The notes: a model not told the origin generated them from the letters alone. A stretch of DNA of 32,817 bases from Rhodovulum robiginosum (GCF_003944755.1 NZ_RWGU01000030.1:1-32817); one strand, 5' to 3'. Numbered from the stretch's first letter, positions 1 to 10,900 are shown. Numbers and translations: made by a program.

Positions 1-2306
1 TGCGGCGGGGCGCGGTCGCGCCGGGCCGCGCTTTGGCCGGGGCCTCGGCCATCGCCGCGCTGGTCGCCGCGCTTGCCGGGGCGCTGGGGCTGGGGCTGGC
101 CGCGTCGGGCGCGGGCCTGCCGCAGATCGCCCTTTACGGCGCCGCCGCCGCCCTTCTGGCAACGGCGGCGGCGATCCGGCTGTTCCCGCGCGATGCGCTG
201 CAAGGCTTTGTCCGCATGGCGTTGCGGGGCTGGTTCCGCGTCGATGTCGAGGGCGCCGAGCATCTGTCGGCCGAGGGGCCCGTCATTTTCATGTCGAACC
301 ATGTCAGCCTCGTCGACGGCCCGCTCATGTTCGCGCTGATCGGGCGCGACTGCACCTTTGCGATGGACCCCGGCTGGGCCGGCAAACCGGGCCTGAGCCG
401 CCTGGGAAATCTGGTGCCGCTCGCGCCGGTCGACCCGACCGAGCCGGTGTCGATGAAGGAACTCGCCGGCCATGTGCGCGGCGGCGGGGCGGCGATGATC
501 TTTCCCGAGGGGCGGCTGACGGTGCATGGCGGGCTGATGAAGATCTTTCCCGGTGCGGCCTGGCTCTTGGACATGGCCGATGCGCCGGTCGTGCCGGTCT
601 CGATCGAGGGGCTGGAATTCAGCCGCTGGTCGCGCCGCAAGATCGGGTTCCGCCGGCGGTGGTTTCCGCGGGTGCGTGTGCGGGTGGGCCCGCCGCAGCG
701 GTTGGGGCTCGACCCCGCCGTGAAAGGCGCGGCCCGGCGCGAGGCTGCTAACGCCGCGCTGGTCGACCTGATGGAACGGCACCGGTTCGAGGCGATCAAC
801 CGTTGCGAGACGCTGAACGACGCGCTGAACGACGTGATCGCGCGGTTCGGCGCCCGCGGCAACGTGATCGACGACGCGATGGGCAACAGCCTCAGCCGGG
901 GCAAGCTGCGCGTCGGCGCCGCGGCGCTGGGCGCCGAGCTGGCCCGGCGCACCGAGATCGACGACCATGTGGGCGTGCTGTTGCCCACGGTGGCCGCCGC
1001 GCCGGTCGTTTTGTTCGCGCTGTGGCGCGAGCGGCGCATCCCGGCGCTGTTGAACCCCACGCTGGGGACCGGCCCGGCGCTGTCGTGCCTGCGCACCGCG
1101 CGGGTCAGCCGGGTGATTTCATCGCGCGCCTTCGTCACGATCGGAAAGCTGGAGGCGGTGATCGACGCCTTCGAGGAAAACGGCGTCGAGATCCTGTGGA
1201 CCGAGGACATCCGCGCGGCCATCGGCAGGAAGGAAAAGCTGAAGGCGTTGCTGAGCGCCAGCCGGCCGGGCCGCGGCGGCGCCACGGCGGACACGCCCGC
1301 CGCGATCCTGTTCACCTCGGGCACCGAGGGCGCGCCCAAGGGCGTGGTGCTGAGCCATGGCAACCTCTTGGCCAATGTCGCCCAGTTGAGGGCGCGCACC
1401 GATGTGGGCCCGGCCGACAAGATGTTTTCGGCGCTGCCGATGTTTCATTCGCTGGGCCTGACCGGGGGCGTTCTGTTCCCGCTGATCTGCGGGGCGCGGG
1501 TGGCGCTTTACCCCTCGCCGCTGCACTACCGCGAAATCCCGCATATGGCGTATATCCACCAACCGACCATCATCCTGGGCACCGACACCTTCCTGTCGGG
1601 ATGGGGGCGCAAGGCCAGCCCCGCCGATTTCGCCACCCTGCGCGCCGCCATTGCCGGGGCCGAGCCGGTCAAGCAGAACACGCGCAATTACTGGGCCGAT
1701 CAGTTCGGCGTGCGCATCCTCGAAGGCTACGGCACCACCGAGGCCGGGCCGGTTCTGGCGCTCAACACGCCCTCCAGCCACAAGTCGGGCACGGTGGGGC
1801 GGATGTTGCCCGGCATCGCGATCCGGCTAAAGGAGGTGCCGGGCCTGCCCGGCAACAAGCTCTTCATAAAAGGGCCCAACATCATGAAGGGCTATTACCT
1901 GCCCGAGGCGCCGGGCACGCTGTTGCCCCCGGACGAGGGCTGGCACGACACCGGCGACCTGATCGATATCGACGCAGATGGTTTCGTCGTGATCCGCGGC
2001 CGGCAAAGGCGGTTCATCAAGGTCGGCGGCGAGATGGTCAGCCTCGGCGCGGTCGAGGCGCTGGCCAGCGAGGTCTGGCCGGGTGTCGCGCTGGCCGCCG
2101 TGGGCCAGCCCGACCCGCGCAAGGGCGAATGCGTGGTGCTGGCCGTGACCGCGCCCGGGCTGGACCGCGCAGCACTGGCCCGGCACGCCAAGGAAAAAGG
2201 GGTCGCAGAGATCTCTCTGCCCGCGCGCATCGTCGAGATCGAGGAACTGCCGGTGCTGGCCTCGGGCAAGACGAATTATCCCGCGCTGACCGAGATGCTG
2301 GCCTAG
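1..2306 (+). CDS. Acyl-ACP synthetase / lysophospholipid acyltransferase fusion, 5' end missing
   Basis: Two enzyme domains are visible. Counting from the TTG at 33, an acyltransferase (PlsC-type) domain has its HX4D motif at H90/D95 and FPEGR at 157-161. An AMP-forming ligase domain follows, with P-loop FTSGTEGAPKG at 427-437, GYGTTE at 565-570, DTGD at 639-642 and a C-terminal SGKTNY with the probable catalytic lysine. The family activates fatty acids and transfers them to lysophospholipid or ACP at the inner membrane. The frame stays open from base 3 to the TTG with no stop, and the first 50 residues are hydrophobic and Ala/Gly-rich. That fits the end of an MFS transporter (LplT-like) domain, which is fused upstream in many Rhodobacterales homologues. 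The gene therefore almost certainly begins outside the window. The stop lies 18 bp from that of the convergent gene. Confidence 0.9.
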   Translation, partial: RRGAVAPGRALAGASAIAALVAALAGALGLGLAASGAGLPQIALYGAAAALLATAAAIRLFPRDALQGFVRMALRGWFRVDVEGAEHLSAEGPVIFMSNHVSLVDGPLMFALIGRDCTFAMDPGWAGKPGLSRLGNLVPLAPVDPTEPVSMKELAGHVRGGGAAMIFPEGRLTVHGGLMKIFPGAAWLLDMADAPVVPVSIEGLEFSRWSRRKIGFRRRWFPRVRVRVGPPQRLGLDPAVKGAARREAANAALVDLMERHRFEAINRCETLNDALNDVIARFGARGNVIDDAMGNSLSRGKLRVGAAALGAELARRTEIDDHVGVLLPTVAAAPVVLFALWRERRIPALLNPTLGTGPALSCLRTARVSRVISSRAFVTIGKLEAVIDAFEENGVEILWTEDIRAAIGRKEKLKALLSASRPGRGGATADTPAAILFTSGTEGAPKGVVLSHGNLLANVAQLRARTDVGPADKMFSALPMFHSLGLTGGVLFPLICGARVALYPSPLHYREIPHMAYIHQPTIILGTDTFLSGWGRKASPADFATLRAAIAGAEPVKQNTRNYWADQFGVRILEGYGTTEAGPVLALNTPSSHKSGTVGRMLPGIAIRLKEVPGLPGNKLFIKGPNIMKGYYLPEAPGTLLPPDEGWHDTGDLIDIDADGFVVIRGRQRRFIKVGGEMVSLGAVEALASEVWPGVALAAVGQPDPRKGECVVLAVTAPGLDRAALARHAKEKGVAEISLPARIVEIEELPVLASGKTNYPALTEMLA

Positions 2307-2318
2307 CGCCCCGGGGCG
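2307..2318. repeat. 12-bp perfect palindrome between convergent stops
   Basis: CGCCCCGGGGCG fills most of the 18-bp gap between the acyl-ACP synthetase stop and the stop of the facing proline-racemase-like gene. A GC-rich palindrome there could end transcription in both directions, but neither strand has a T-run after it, so terminator function is only inferred. Confidence 0.35.
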
Positions 2319-2324
2319 GCCAGA

Positions 2325-3353
2325 TCAGCGCGCGCCCCATGTGTCGGACAGCCGGTAGCCCTCGGGCCAGGGATCGTCGGGGTCGAGCATGTGCTGGTGC
2401 ATGCCGGTGATCCAGCCGCGCCCGGATATCTCGGGCAGCACGGCGGGCAGATCGCCCACCCGCGTCGTGCCCAGGATGCGGCCGGTGAAGCTGGACCCGA
2501 TCAGGGATCGCACGGTCAACGCCTCGCCGGCCTTCAACTGCCCGCGCCTGTGCAGCAGCGCCATGCGTGCCGACAGCGCCGTGCCGGTGGGCGAGCGGTC
2601 GACCTTGCCGGGACGGATCGCCACCGCGGCGCGGGTTTCCAGCCCCTCGGGCCCCCGCGCCAACGGCCCCGCGAACAGGCAGAACGAGATATGCCGCCAG
2701 TCGGCGTTCTCGGGGTGGTCGAAACCCAGCGCCGCGTTGGCCGCCTCGGTGATGCGCACGCCCAGCCGGGCGATGTCATGGGCCTCGTCCGGGTTCAGCG
2801 ACAGGCCCAGCGCGGCCGCATCGGCCACGACGAAACTGTCGCCGCCATAGGCGGTGTCCACGCTCAGCGTGCCCAGCCCCGCGACCTCCAGCGGCGCATC
2901 CAGCCGCGCGGCAAAGCTGGGCAGGTTTTCAACGAAGATGCGCTCTGCCTTGCCGCCCTTGCACCGGGCGCGCACCCGCACCAGGCCACCGGGGGCCTCC
3001 AGCGTCAGCTCGGTCTCGGGCTCGCGCATGGGCAGGATACCGGCGTCCAGCAGCACGGTCGCCACGCAGATCGCGTTGGAGCCCGACATCGGCGGGGTGT
3101 CCTCGGGCTCCATGATGATGAAGGCGGCATCGGCGCGCGGGTCTTTCGGGGGGACCAGCAGGTTGACGTGGCGAAACACGCCGCCACGCGGTTCGTTCAG
3201 CACGAAGCACCGCAGCCGATCGTCGCTGGCGATCCATCGGCTTTGCGCCCAGATCGTGTCGCCGGGCGGCGGCGCCACGCCGCCAACGATGACATCGCCC
3301 ACCTCGCCCTCGGCATGGGCGGAGATGACATGCACCGTCTTGCTGCTGCGCAT
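2325..3353 (-). CDS. Proline racemase family protein, probable trans-3-hydroxy-L-proline dehydratase
   Basis: This 342-aa protein has the length and layout of the proline racemase superfamily, which includes proline racemase, 4-hydroxyproline 2-epimerase and trans-3-hydroxy-L-proline dehydratase. The two active-site regions are recognisable: PPMSGSN, with Ser90 where racemases have the first Cys, and DRSPTGT, with Thr256 where they have the second Cys. Thr at the second position is the hallmark of the dehydratases, because dehydration needs only one acid/base residue. A substrate-anchoring region around [11 protein letters not shown] (210-220) is also present. I infer a dehydratase rather than a racemase; an epimerase is less likely. 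The gene lies 108 bp downstream of gyrB on the same strand. No other hydroxyproline catabolic gene is nearby, so context does not help. AAGGGA sits about 11 nt before the ATG. Confidence 0.8.
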   Translation of the reverse strand: MRSSKTVHVISAHAEGEVGDVIVGGVAPPPGDTIWAQSRWIASDDRLRCFVLNEPRGGVFRHVNLLVPPKDPRADAAFIIMEPEDTPPMSGSNAICVATVLLDAGILPMREPETELTLEAPGGLVRVRARCKGGKAERIFVENLPSFAARLDAPLEVAGLGTLSVDTAYGGDSFVVADAAALGLSLNPDEAHDIARLGVRITEAANAALGFDHPENADWRHISFCLFAGPLARGPEGLETRAAVAIRPGKVDRSPTGTALSARMALLHRRGQLKAGEALTVRSLIGSSFTGRILGTTRVGDLPAVLPEISGRGWITGMHQHMLDPDDPWPEGYRLSDTWGAR

Positions 3354-3461
3354 GGCCGGCCTGTCCCTTTTTCACGTCGCGTCCGGGCCTCGTGATCGTC
3401 TTCGATACCGGCAGCTTGAGGACGGCCCTTCCGCCGGTCGGGGCGGGCCGCCCGACACGGC

Positions 3462-5957
<2,496 letters not shown>

Positions 5958-6578
5958 TCAGGTGAAGGGGATCACCAGACCCACCCCGATCAGCAGGGCC
6001 CCGGCGGTCCGGTTGGTCCGTCTCAACGCGGCAGGCGAGGTCAGGATACGCCGCGCCCGGTCGATGAAGAGCGCGAAGACGAGATTGCCGAGAAGCGGCA
6101 CGGCCATCGAGATGCCCACGATGGCCGCAATGTCCGGACCGCGGACCGCGGAGAGATCGAAAAAGCCCGGCAGCACGCCCATGTAGAACAGGATGGCCTT
6201 GGGGTTGCCGAGGATCACCGCGAGCCCCGCAAGAAACCCCGCCCACATGCCGGGCCGCGTCAGGCGGCTGTCCTCGGCGATGGACGCCGCCGGATGGCGC
6301 AAGAGAAACACGCCCATCCCCACGAAAACCAGGCTCGCCACCACGCGCAGCACCGCGAGGAACCCGTCGAAGACCGAGACGATCCAGCTGACCCCGAGGA
6401 TCGCCAGAAGCGGCCAGAGCGCGTCCCCGATCACCACGCCGAGGGCCAGAGGCCAGGCCGCGCGAAACCCGCCCGAAAGGGCCCGCGCCGTCAGCGCGAC
6501 CCAGACCGGACCGGGGGTCAGAAACAGCACCAAGAGCGCGCCGGAATAGAGCAGAAGGTCGCCGGGCGTGACCGTCAC
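5958..6578 (-). CDS. LysE/RhtB-family translocator
   Basis: A 206-aa hydrophobic protein with about six predicted membrane helices. Its LysE-type N-terminal region, GALLVLFLTPGPVWVALTAR, includes the family's TPGP motif, and NPKAILFYMGVLPGF near residues 128-142 is the second conserved segment. The family exports amino acids and related small metabolites through the inner membrane; the substrate cannot be read from sequence. The start is a GTG at 6578 whose last two bases overlap the recF stop (GTGA), so translation is probably coupled to recF. A long open frame continues upstream antiparallel to nothing real: it only runs out of frame through recF and was not used. Confidence 0.88.
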   Translation of the reverse strand: MTVTPGDLLLYSGALLVLFLTPGPVWVALTARALSGGFRAAWPLALGVVIGDALWPLLAILGVSWIVSVFDGFLAVLRVVASLVFVGMGVFLLRHPAASIAEDSRLTRPGMWAGFLAGLAVILGNPKAILFYMGVLPGFFDLSAVRGPDIAAIVGISMAVPLLGNLVFALFIDRARRILTSPAALRRTNRTAGALLIGVGLVIPFT

Positions 6579-7687
6579 GGCGCCGCCCTCTCGGCAATCC
6601 GGCTGGTGCCGCCCTCCTCGGTCACCTCCAGCATCTGCGCGCGGTCGCCCAGGGCCTCGAACAGCTCCGCCCCGGTGCCGGTCATCCAGGCCTGCGCGCC
6701 GAGGGCGCAAATCTCGTCGTAAAGCGCCGCGCGCCGCCCGGCATCCAGATGCGCCGCCACCTCGTCCAGCAGGATCAGCGGCGGCGCGCCGAAATCCTGC
6801 GTCAGCGCCCGCGCGTTGGCCAGGATCAGCGCGATCAGCAGCGCCTTCTGCTCGCCGGTCGAGGCCTGGCCCGCCGCCACCCCCTTGGCCGCGAACACCG
6901 CCTCCAGATCGCTCCGGTGCGGCCCGGTCAGCGTGCGCCCCGCCGCCATGTCTCGCGGCCGCCCCTCGGCCAGCGCGGCGGCCAGCTCCGCCGGCGCGCC
7001 GGGGTCGGCGCCATCGGGCCCCGCCAGCGCCAGGCCGGCCCTGGGAAAGGCGGTCTCGGCACTGGCCTGCGCGGCCTCCAGGCGGGCCAGCGCGGCGCGC
7101 CGGTTGGCGCCGATCGCGGCGCCCGCCTCGGCCATCCGGCCCTCCAGGGCGGCATACCAATGGGCGTCGCGCACCTCGTCCCTCAGCAGCCTGTTGCGCT
7201 CGCGCATCGCCTTTTCGTAGGTCAGCACCGCCTCGCCGTGGCCCGGCTCGAAACTCAGCGTCACCCGGTCGAGAAAGCGCCGCCGCCCCTCGGCCCCCTC
7301 GATCCACAGCCGGTCCATCGCCGGCACCAGCCACAGCACCCGGGCGATCCGGCCCAGCGCCACCTGCGCGGCCGTCTTGCCGTCGATCCTGACCTGCCGC
7401 GTGCCCCCCGGTTCGGCCCAGGTTTCGACCTCGTGCACCTGGTAGAGCGAGGCCAGCACCGCGCCCAGCTTCCAGCCCAGCGCGCCCGGCGCGCGGGCCA
7501 TTTCCTCGGCGCTCGCGCGGCGCAGCCCGCGGCCCGGCGACATCAGCGATACCGCCTCCAGCACGTTGGTCTTGCCCACCCCGTTCGCGCCGAACAGCGC
7601 CACGGGCCGGCCGTCGAGCGTCAGCCGCGCCCGCGCGTGCGAGCGGAACTGCGCAAGCGTCAGCTCTGTCAGGGCCAGCCTGGGCAT
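6575..7687 (-). CDS. recF: DNA replication and repair protein RecF
   Basis: RecF is an SMC-like ATPase that helps load RecA at single-strand gaps through the RecFOR pathway. The 370-aa product has Walker A GANGVGKT (33-40), an ABC signature region STGEQKALLIALIL and Walker B LILLDEVAAHLD near the C-terminus. It starts at the ATG at 7687, with AAGAAGGGCAGGGG just upstream as ribosome binding site. It follows dnaN in the classical dnaA-dnaN-recF order and overlaps the downstream LysE-family gene by 4 bp. Confidence 0.97.
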   Translation of the reverse strand: MPRLALTELTLAQFRSHARARLTLDGRPVALFGANGVGKTNVLEAVSLMSPGRGLRRASAEEMARAPGALGWKLGAVLASLYQVHEVETWAEPGGTRQVRIDGKTAAQVALGRIARVLWLVPAMDRLWIEGAEGRRRFLDRVTLSFEPGHGEAVLTYEKAMRERNRLLRDEVRDAHWYAALEGRMAEAGAAIGANRRAALARLEAAQASAETAFPRAGLALAGPDGADPGAPAELAAALAEGRPRDMAAGRTLTGPHRSDLEAVFAAKGVAAGQASTGEQKALLIALILANARALTQDFGAPPLILLDEVAAHLDAGRRAALYDEICALGAQAWMTGTGAELFEALGDRAQMLEVTEEGGTSRIAERAAP

Positions 7688-7763
7688 CCCCTGCCCTTCT
7701 TCTTGGCAAAAATACCCCTGCCGGAGGCGCGCGTCGCAGACGCGCCCCCTGGCGCCGCCGCGC
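7688..7763 (-). repeat. Hairpin plus T-rich element between dnaN and recF
   Basis: Read on the minus strand after the dnaN stop, there is a perfect 7-bp hairpin GCGCGTC-TGC-GACGCGC (7729-7745). It is followed by CCTCCGGCAGGGG, then TATTTTT and GCCAAGAAGAAGGG, which merges with the recF ribosome binding site. The hairpin followed after a gap by a T-run could act as an attenuator between dnaN and recF. The CTCCGG...GTATTTTTGCCAAGAAGAAG string resembles an intergenic motif that I recall recurring in Rhodobacterales genomes. That is from memory and was not searched. Confidence 0.4.
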
Positions 7764-8882
7764 TCACACGCGCATCGGCATCACGACGAAGACGGCCGAG
7801 GTATCGTCGCCCTCGCGCATCAGCGTCGGGTCGCCCGACGAGTTGAACATGAAAACAGCGTTCTCGCGGTCGACCTGGCTGGCGATCTCCAGCAGGTACT
7901 TGGCGTTGAACCCGATCTCGAGCTTTTCGTCGCCATAGGCCACGGCCAGCTCTTCCTCGGCGGCGCCGCTGTCGGGGGCGTTGACCGACAGCACCAGGCG
8001 GTCTTCGTCCAGCGCCAGCTTGACCGCGCGCGAGCGTTCGGAACTGACCGTCGCCACGCGGTCGACCGCCTTGGCGAACTCGGCCGCATCCACCTCCAGC
8101 CGGCGGGTATTGGCGGTGGGGATCACGCGGGAATAGTCGGGGAAGGTGCCGTCGATCACCTTGGAGGTCAGGGTGATCTCGGGCGTGGCAAAGCGCACCT
8201 TGGTTTCGCTCACCGACACGGCGATCTGCGCGTCGTCGTCATCGAGAAGCTTGCGCATCTCGCCCACGGTCTTGCGCGGCACGATCACGCCAGGCATCGC
8301 GTCGGCGCCCTCGGGCAGGGGCGCGTCGATCCGGGCCAGCCGGTGGCCGTCGGTCGCCACGCAGCGCAGCACCCGGCCGTTTTCGCCGTCGGCCACATGC
8401 ATGTAGACACCGTTGAGGTAATAGCGGGTCTCTTCGGTCGAAATCGCAAATTTCGACTTGTCGAAGAGCCGGCGCAGCACCGGCGCGGGCGCCGAGAAAT
8501 TCGAGCCGTATTCCGACGAGGCCATCACCGGAAAGTCCTCTTTCGGCAGGGTGGCGAGGGTGAAATGCGACCGCCCGGCCTCGACGACCAGCCGCCCCGA
8601 GGCGCCATCGTCGGTCATCTGCACCAGCGCCCCGTCGGGCAGCTTGCGCACGATCTCGTGCAGCGTCACCGCCGACACCGTCGTCGCGCCCGCGCGCTCG
8701 ACATGGGCGGGCACCCGGTCGACCACCTCGATATCCAGATCCGTGGCGCGAAAGCTGACGCTATCGCCCTCGGCCTCGACCAGCACGTTGGCAAGGATCG
8801 GAATGGTGTTGCGCCGCTCCACCACCGACTGCGCCTGCCCGACCGCTTTCAGAAGCGTGCCGCGTTCGATGCTGATCTTCAT
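7764..8882 (-). CDS. dnaN: DNA polymerase III beta subunit (sliding clamp)
   Basis: The dimeric ring clamp tethers DNA polymerase III to DNA. The 372-aa length and the typical start MKISIERGTLLKAVGQAQ are characteristic, as are the internal FSAPAPVLRRLFDKSKFAIS and the C-terminal VVMPMRV (clamp C-terminal segment). The frame is open 63 bases further upstream. The ATG at 8882 was chosen because it gives the family N-terminus and is preceded by GAGGAGCGAGGG. It lies 120 bp downstream of dnaA on the same strand. Confidence 0.97.
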   Translation of the reverse strand: MKISIERGTLLKAVGQAQSVVERRNTIPILANVLVEAEGDSVSFRATDLDIEVVDRVPAHVERAGATTVSAVTLHEIVRKLPDGALVQMTDDGASGRLVVEAGRSHFTLATLPKEDFPVMASSEYGSNFSAPAPVLRRLFDKSKFAISTEETRYYLNGVYMHVADGENGRVLRCVATDGHRLARIDAPLPEGADAMPGVIVPRKTVGEMRKLLDDDDAQIAVSVSETKVRFATPEITLTSKVIDGTFPDYSRVIPTANTRRLEVDAAEFAKAVDRVATVSSERSRAVKLALDEDRLVLSVNAPDSGAAEEELAVAYGDEKLEIGFNAKYLLEIASQVDRENAVFMFNSSGDPTLMREGDDTSAVFVVMPMRV

Positions 8883-8912
8883 ACCCTCGCTCCTCTTGTC
8901 GCCGGGGAGGCA

Positions 8913-8926
8913 AAACCTAAAGGTTT
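8913..8926. repeat. 14-bp palindrome between dnaA and dnaN
   Basis: AAACCTAAAGGTTT is a near-perfect inverted repeat (6-bp arms, 2-bp centre) in the 120-bp dnaA-dnaN gap, about 30 bp before the dnaN start. The stem is AT-rich and no T-run follows, so it is a poor terminator and more like a protein-binding site or leader hairpin. A possible -35 (TTGACG) lies further upstream on the minus strand, but the matching -10 is weak. Confidence 0.35.
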
Positions 8927-9002
8927 CCCTTTCCCGCGCAAGCATTTTCGCGGACTGTCCGACGCTTTGCGAGGGGCGTCAAGAGTACAGCGGCGAGCGG
9001 TC

Positions 9003-10355
9003 TCAGCCTTCCAGGGTGCGGCGCAGCATTTCGACGTCTTCCGCGATCTGGGCATCGCTGGAACGCAGCTCTTCAACCCGCTTGACGGCGTGCATGACGG
9101 TGGTGTGGTCACGCCCGCCAAAGCGGCGCCCGATATCGGGCAGCGAGCTGGTGGTCAGTTTCTTGGCCAGGTACATCGCGATCTGCCGCGGCCGGGCCAG
9201 CGTGCGCTGCCGGCGCGGGCCCAGCATGTCGGCAAGGCGGATGTTGTAATGCTCGCTGACCTTGCGCTGGATGTCCTCGACGCTGACCTTGCGCTCGCTC
9301 GATCGCAGGATGTCGGCCAGGCAATCCTGTGCCAGCTCCAGCGTGATCTCGCGCCCTACCAGCGACGAAAAGGCAAAGAGCCGGGTCAGCGCACCTTCCA
9401 GCACCCGCACGTTGGTGGTGATCCGGTGGGCGAGGAACTCCAGCACCCCGTCGGAGATCGCCAGCCCGGGGTATTGCACGCGGTAAAGATCGACCTTCTG
9501 TTGCAGGATGCCGAGGCGCAGCTCGTAATCGGTCGGGTGCAGATCGACCACCAGTCCGCACTGCAGGCGGCTCTTGATCCGGTCTTCAAGATCCTTGATC
9601 TCGCCCGGTGCGCGGTCGGCGGAAATGATGATCTGCTTGTTCTGGTCGACCAGCGCGTTGAAGGTGTGGAAGAATTCGTCCTGCGTGCTGTCCTTGCCGG
9701 CAATGAACTGCACGTCATCGACCATCAGCACGTCGACCGAGCGGTAAAGCTCCTTGAAACCGATCGTGTCGCGCTCGCGCAGCGCCTGCACGAACCGGTA
9801 CATGAACTGTTCGGCCGAGAGGTAGACCACCCTGAGCTGGGGCGAGCTTTCGCGCAGCTCCCAGGCGATGGCGTGCATCAGATGTGTCTTGCCGAGGCCG
9901 ACCCCGCCATAAAGGAACAGCGGGTTGAAGGTCACGGGGCCGGCTTCGGCCACGCGGCGGGCGGCGGCGTGGGCCAGCTCGTTGGGCTTGCCCACGACGA
10001 AACTGTCGAATGTGAACCGGCCGTCGAGGGGCGCGCCGGGCAGATCGCCCCCGATCGCCGTGGCGGGCTTTGGCGCGGGCTGGGCGTGTCTGGCCGTCGT
10101 CTGGCGGCCCTTGTCGGAGCGGACTGAGAATTCCAGCCGCTCCACATCGACCCCGACGCGGGTCAGGTGGTCGAGGATCTGATCGCTGAAATGACGCTCA
10201 ACCCAGTTGCCGACGAACGTGGTCGGCACGTGGAACCGTGCCACCCGGTCCTGAAGGCGGTCGAACTTCAACGGCGATATCCAGGTTACGAAATTGTTCT
10301 TGCCAATGCTCTTCTCAAGGTCAGCACAGATTTCGCCCCATGTTTCGTCTGTCAT
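9003..10355 (-). CDS. dnaA: Chromosomal replication initiator DnaA
   Basis: DnaA binds DnaA boxes and opens oriC in its ATP form. The 450-aa protein shows the N-terminal DnaB-interaction domain (WISPLKF near 25-31), a low-complexity linker (85-105), and an AAA+ domain with Walker A GGVGLGKT (150-157) and Walker B VLMVDDVQF (209-217). The C-terminal DNA-binding domain has the DnaA signature GRDHTTVMHA (414-423). It starts at the ATG at 10355. A 545-bp gene-free stretch precedes it after the rpsT terminator, so it has its own promoter and a possibly long leader. It heads the dnaA-dnaN-recF block. Confidence 0.98.
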   Translation of the reverse strand: MTDETWGEICADLEKSIGKNNFVTWISPLKFDRLQDRVARFHVPTTFVGNWVERHFSDQILDHLTRVGVDVERLEFSVRSDKGRQTTARHAQPAPKPATAIGGDLPGAPLDGRFTFDSFVVGKPNELAHAAARRVAEAGPVTFNPLFLYGGVGLGKTHLMHAIAWELRESSPQLRVVYLSAEQFMYRFVQALRERDTIGFKELYRSVDVLMVDDVQFIAGKDSTQDEFFHTFNALVDQNKQIIISADRAPGEIKDLEDRIKSRLQCGLVVDLHPTDYELRLGILQQKVDLYRVQYPGLAISDGVLEFLAHRITTNVRVLEGALTRLFAFSSLVGREITLELAQDCLADILRSSERKVSVEDIQRKVSEHYNIRLADMLGPRRQRTLARPRQIAMYLAKKLTTSSLPDIGRRFGGRDHTTVMHAVKRVEELRSSDAQIAEDVEMLRRTLEG

Positions 10356-10900
10356 TTTGCCCGCTTTCAGTTCGTCCCATTCTTATCCGCGAAACGACGT
10401 CCTACCGCTTACCACTCATGGCGCCGCCCGCCCGGCGAACCAGACCGGCCGAGGGTGATCGGCGCACCAGCCGTTACGGTATAATCCATCCCTTCGGCAA
10501 ACGGCATGGCCGTTTCCGTCGGTCAGGTCATACTCCGCTTCGGCGCGGGCGCCCCGGACATGTTCAGACTGACGCGCCGATCCAAGATCGGCTGCCGCGT
10601 CGCCACGGACAAAGCATCACGCCATGCGTCCCCATACGCATCAATGGCCTAGCTTCGACCCGGATCGGCGTGCAACCTCGGGTTGTCCGCGAGGACGCCC
10701 CTGCACATCCGATCCACCTCGGCGACTGCCTCATGTCCCCCCAGACGATGTGAATCGCTTGGAGACGCTAGCAACAGGCCCGCCACAGGCGCAACAGAAC
10801 TTAAAGCTTGACTTGAACTTAACAGAACGAATCCGAAATGGCGTTACCAAAGGCACACAGCAAGGGGCCAAAGCCGATAAATCGGGCGGTAAAGCTCAAT
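10356..10900. other. 545-bp gene-free region upstream of dnaA
   Basis: No convincing gene was found: the open frames here lack ribosome binding sites and protein-like composition. Visible elements are a TTATCCGCG (10383-10391), which matches the DnaA box TTATCCACA at 7 of 9 positions; a + strand TATAAT (10480-10485) that reads TTATAC-like on the other strand; and an AT-richer part around 10795-10860 with a CtrA-like motif. This region must hold the dnaA promoter. I cannot show that it is an origin, since only one weak DnaA box is seen. Confidence 0.6.
10808..10822. promoter_or_regulatory. CtrA-like motif upstream of dnaA
   Basis: TTGA-N7-TTAA followed by C matches the CtrA box TTAA-N7-TTAA at 7 of 8 positions. 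It lies inside a short run of CTTGA/CTTGAA/CTTAA repeats in the gene-free stretch between the rpsT terminator and dnaA. CtrA controls replication and motility genes in alphaproteobacteria. Function at this site is inferred. Confidence 0.3.

Noticed and set aside
134-1420. Long open frame antisense to the acyl-ACP synthetase gene
   Set aside because: Ser/Arg/Pro-rich shadow typical of high-GC DNA; the sense strand encodes two intact enzyme domains.
3354-3461. Terminator between gyrB and the proline-racemase-like gene
   Set aside because: GC-rich inverted sequences exist (GGGCGGCCCGCCC on the minus strand), but there is no T-run and the stem is short.
5958-7709. A 583-codon minus-strand frame that seems to fuse a long Arg/Gly/Ala-rich segment to the LysE-family protein
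   Set aside because: The upstream part is recF read out of frame; recF has clear Walker motifs in its own frame, and a GTG at 6578 with GTGA overlap is the natural start of the exporter.
10238-10753. Possible 171-aa gene in the dnaA upstream region
   Set aside because: No ribosome binding site, Arg/Pro-rich random-like composition and overlap with the likely dnaA leader.
10356-10900. Chromosomal origin oriC
   Set aside because: Only one weak DnaA box and no AT-rich repeat cluster are seen; proximity to dnaA alone is not enough in alphaproteobacteria, where oriC often lies elsewhere.
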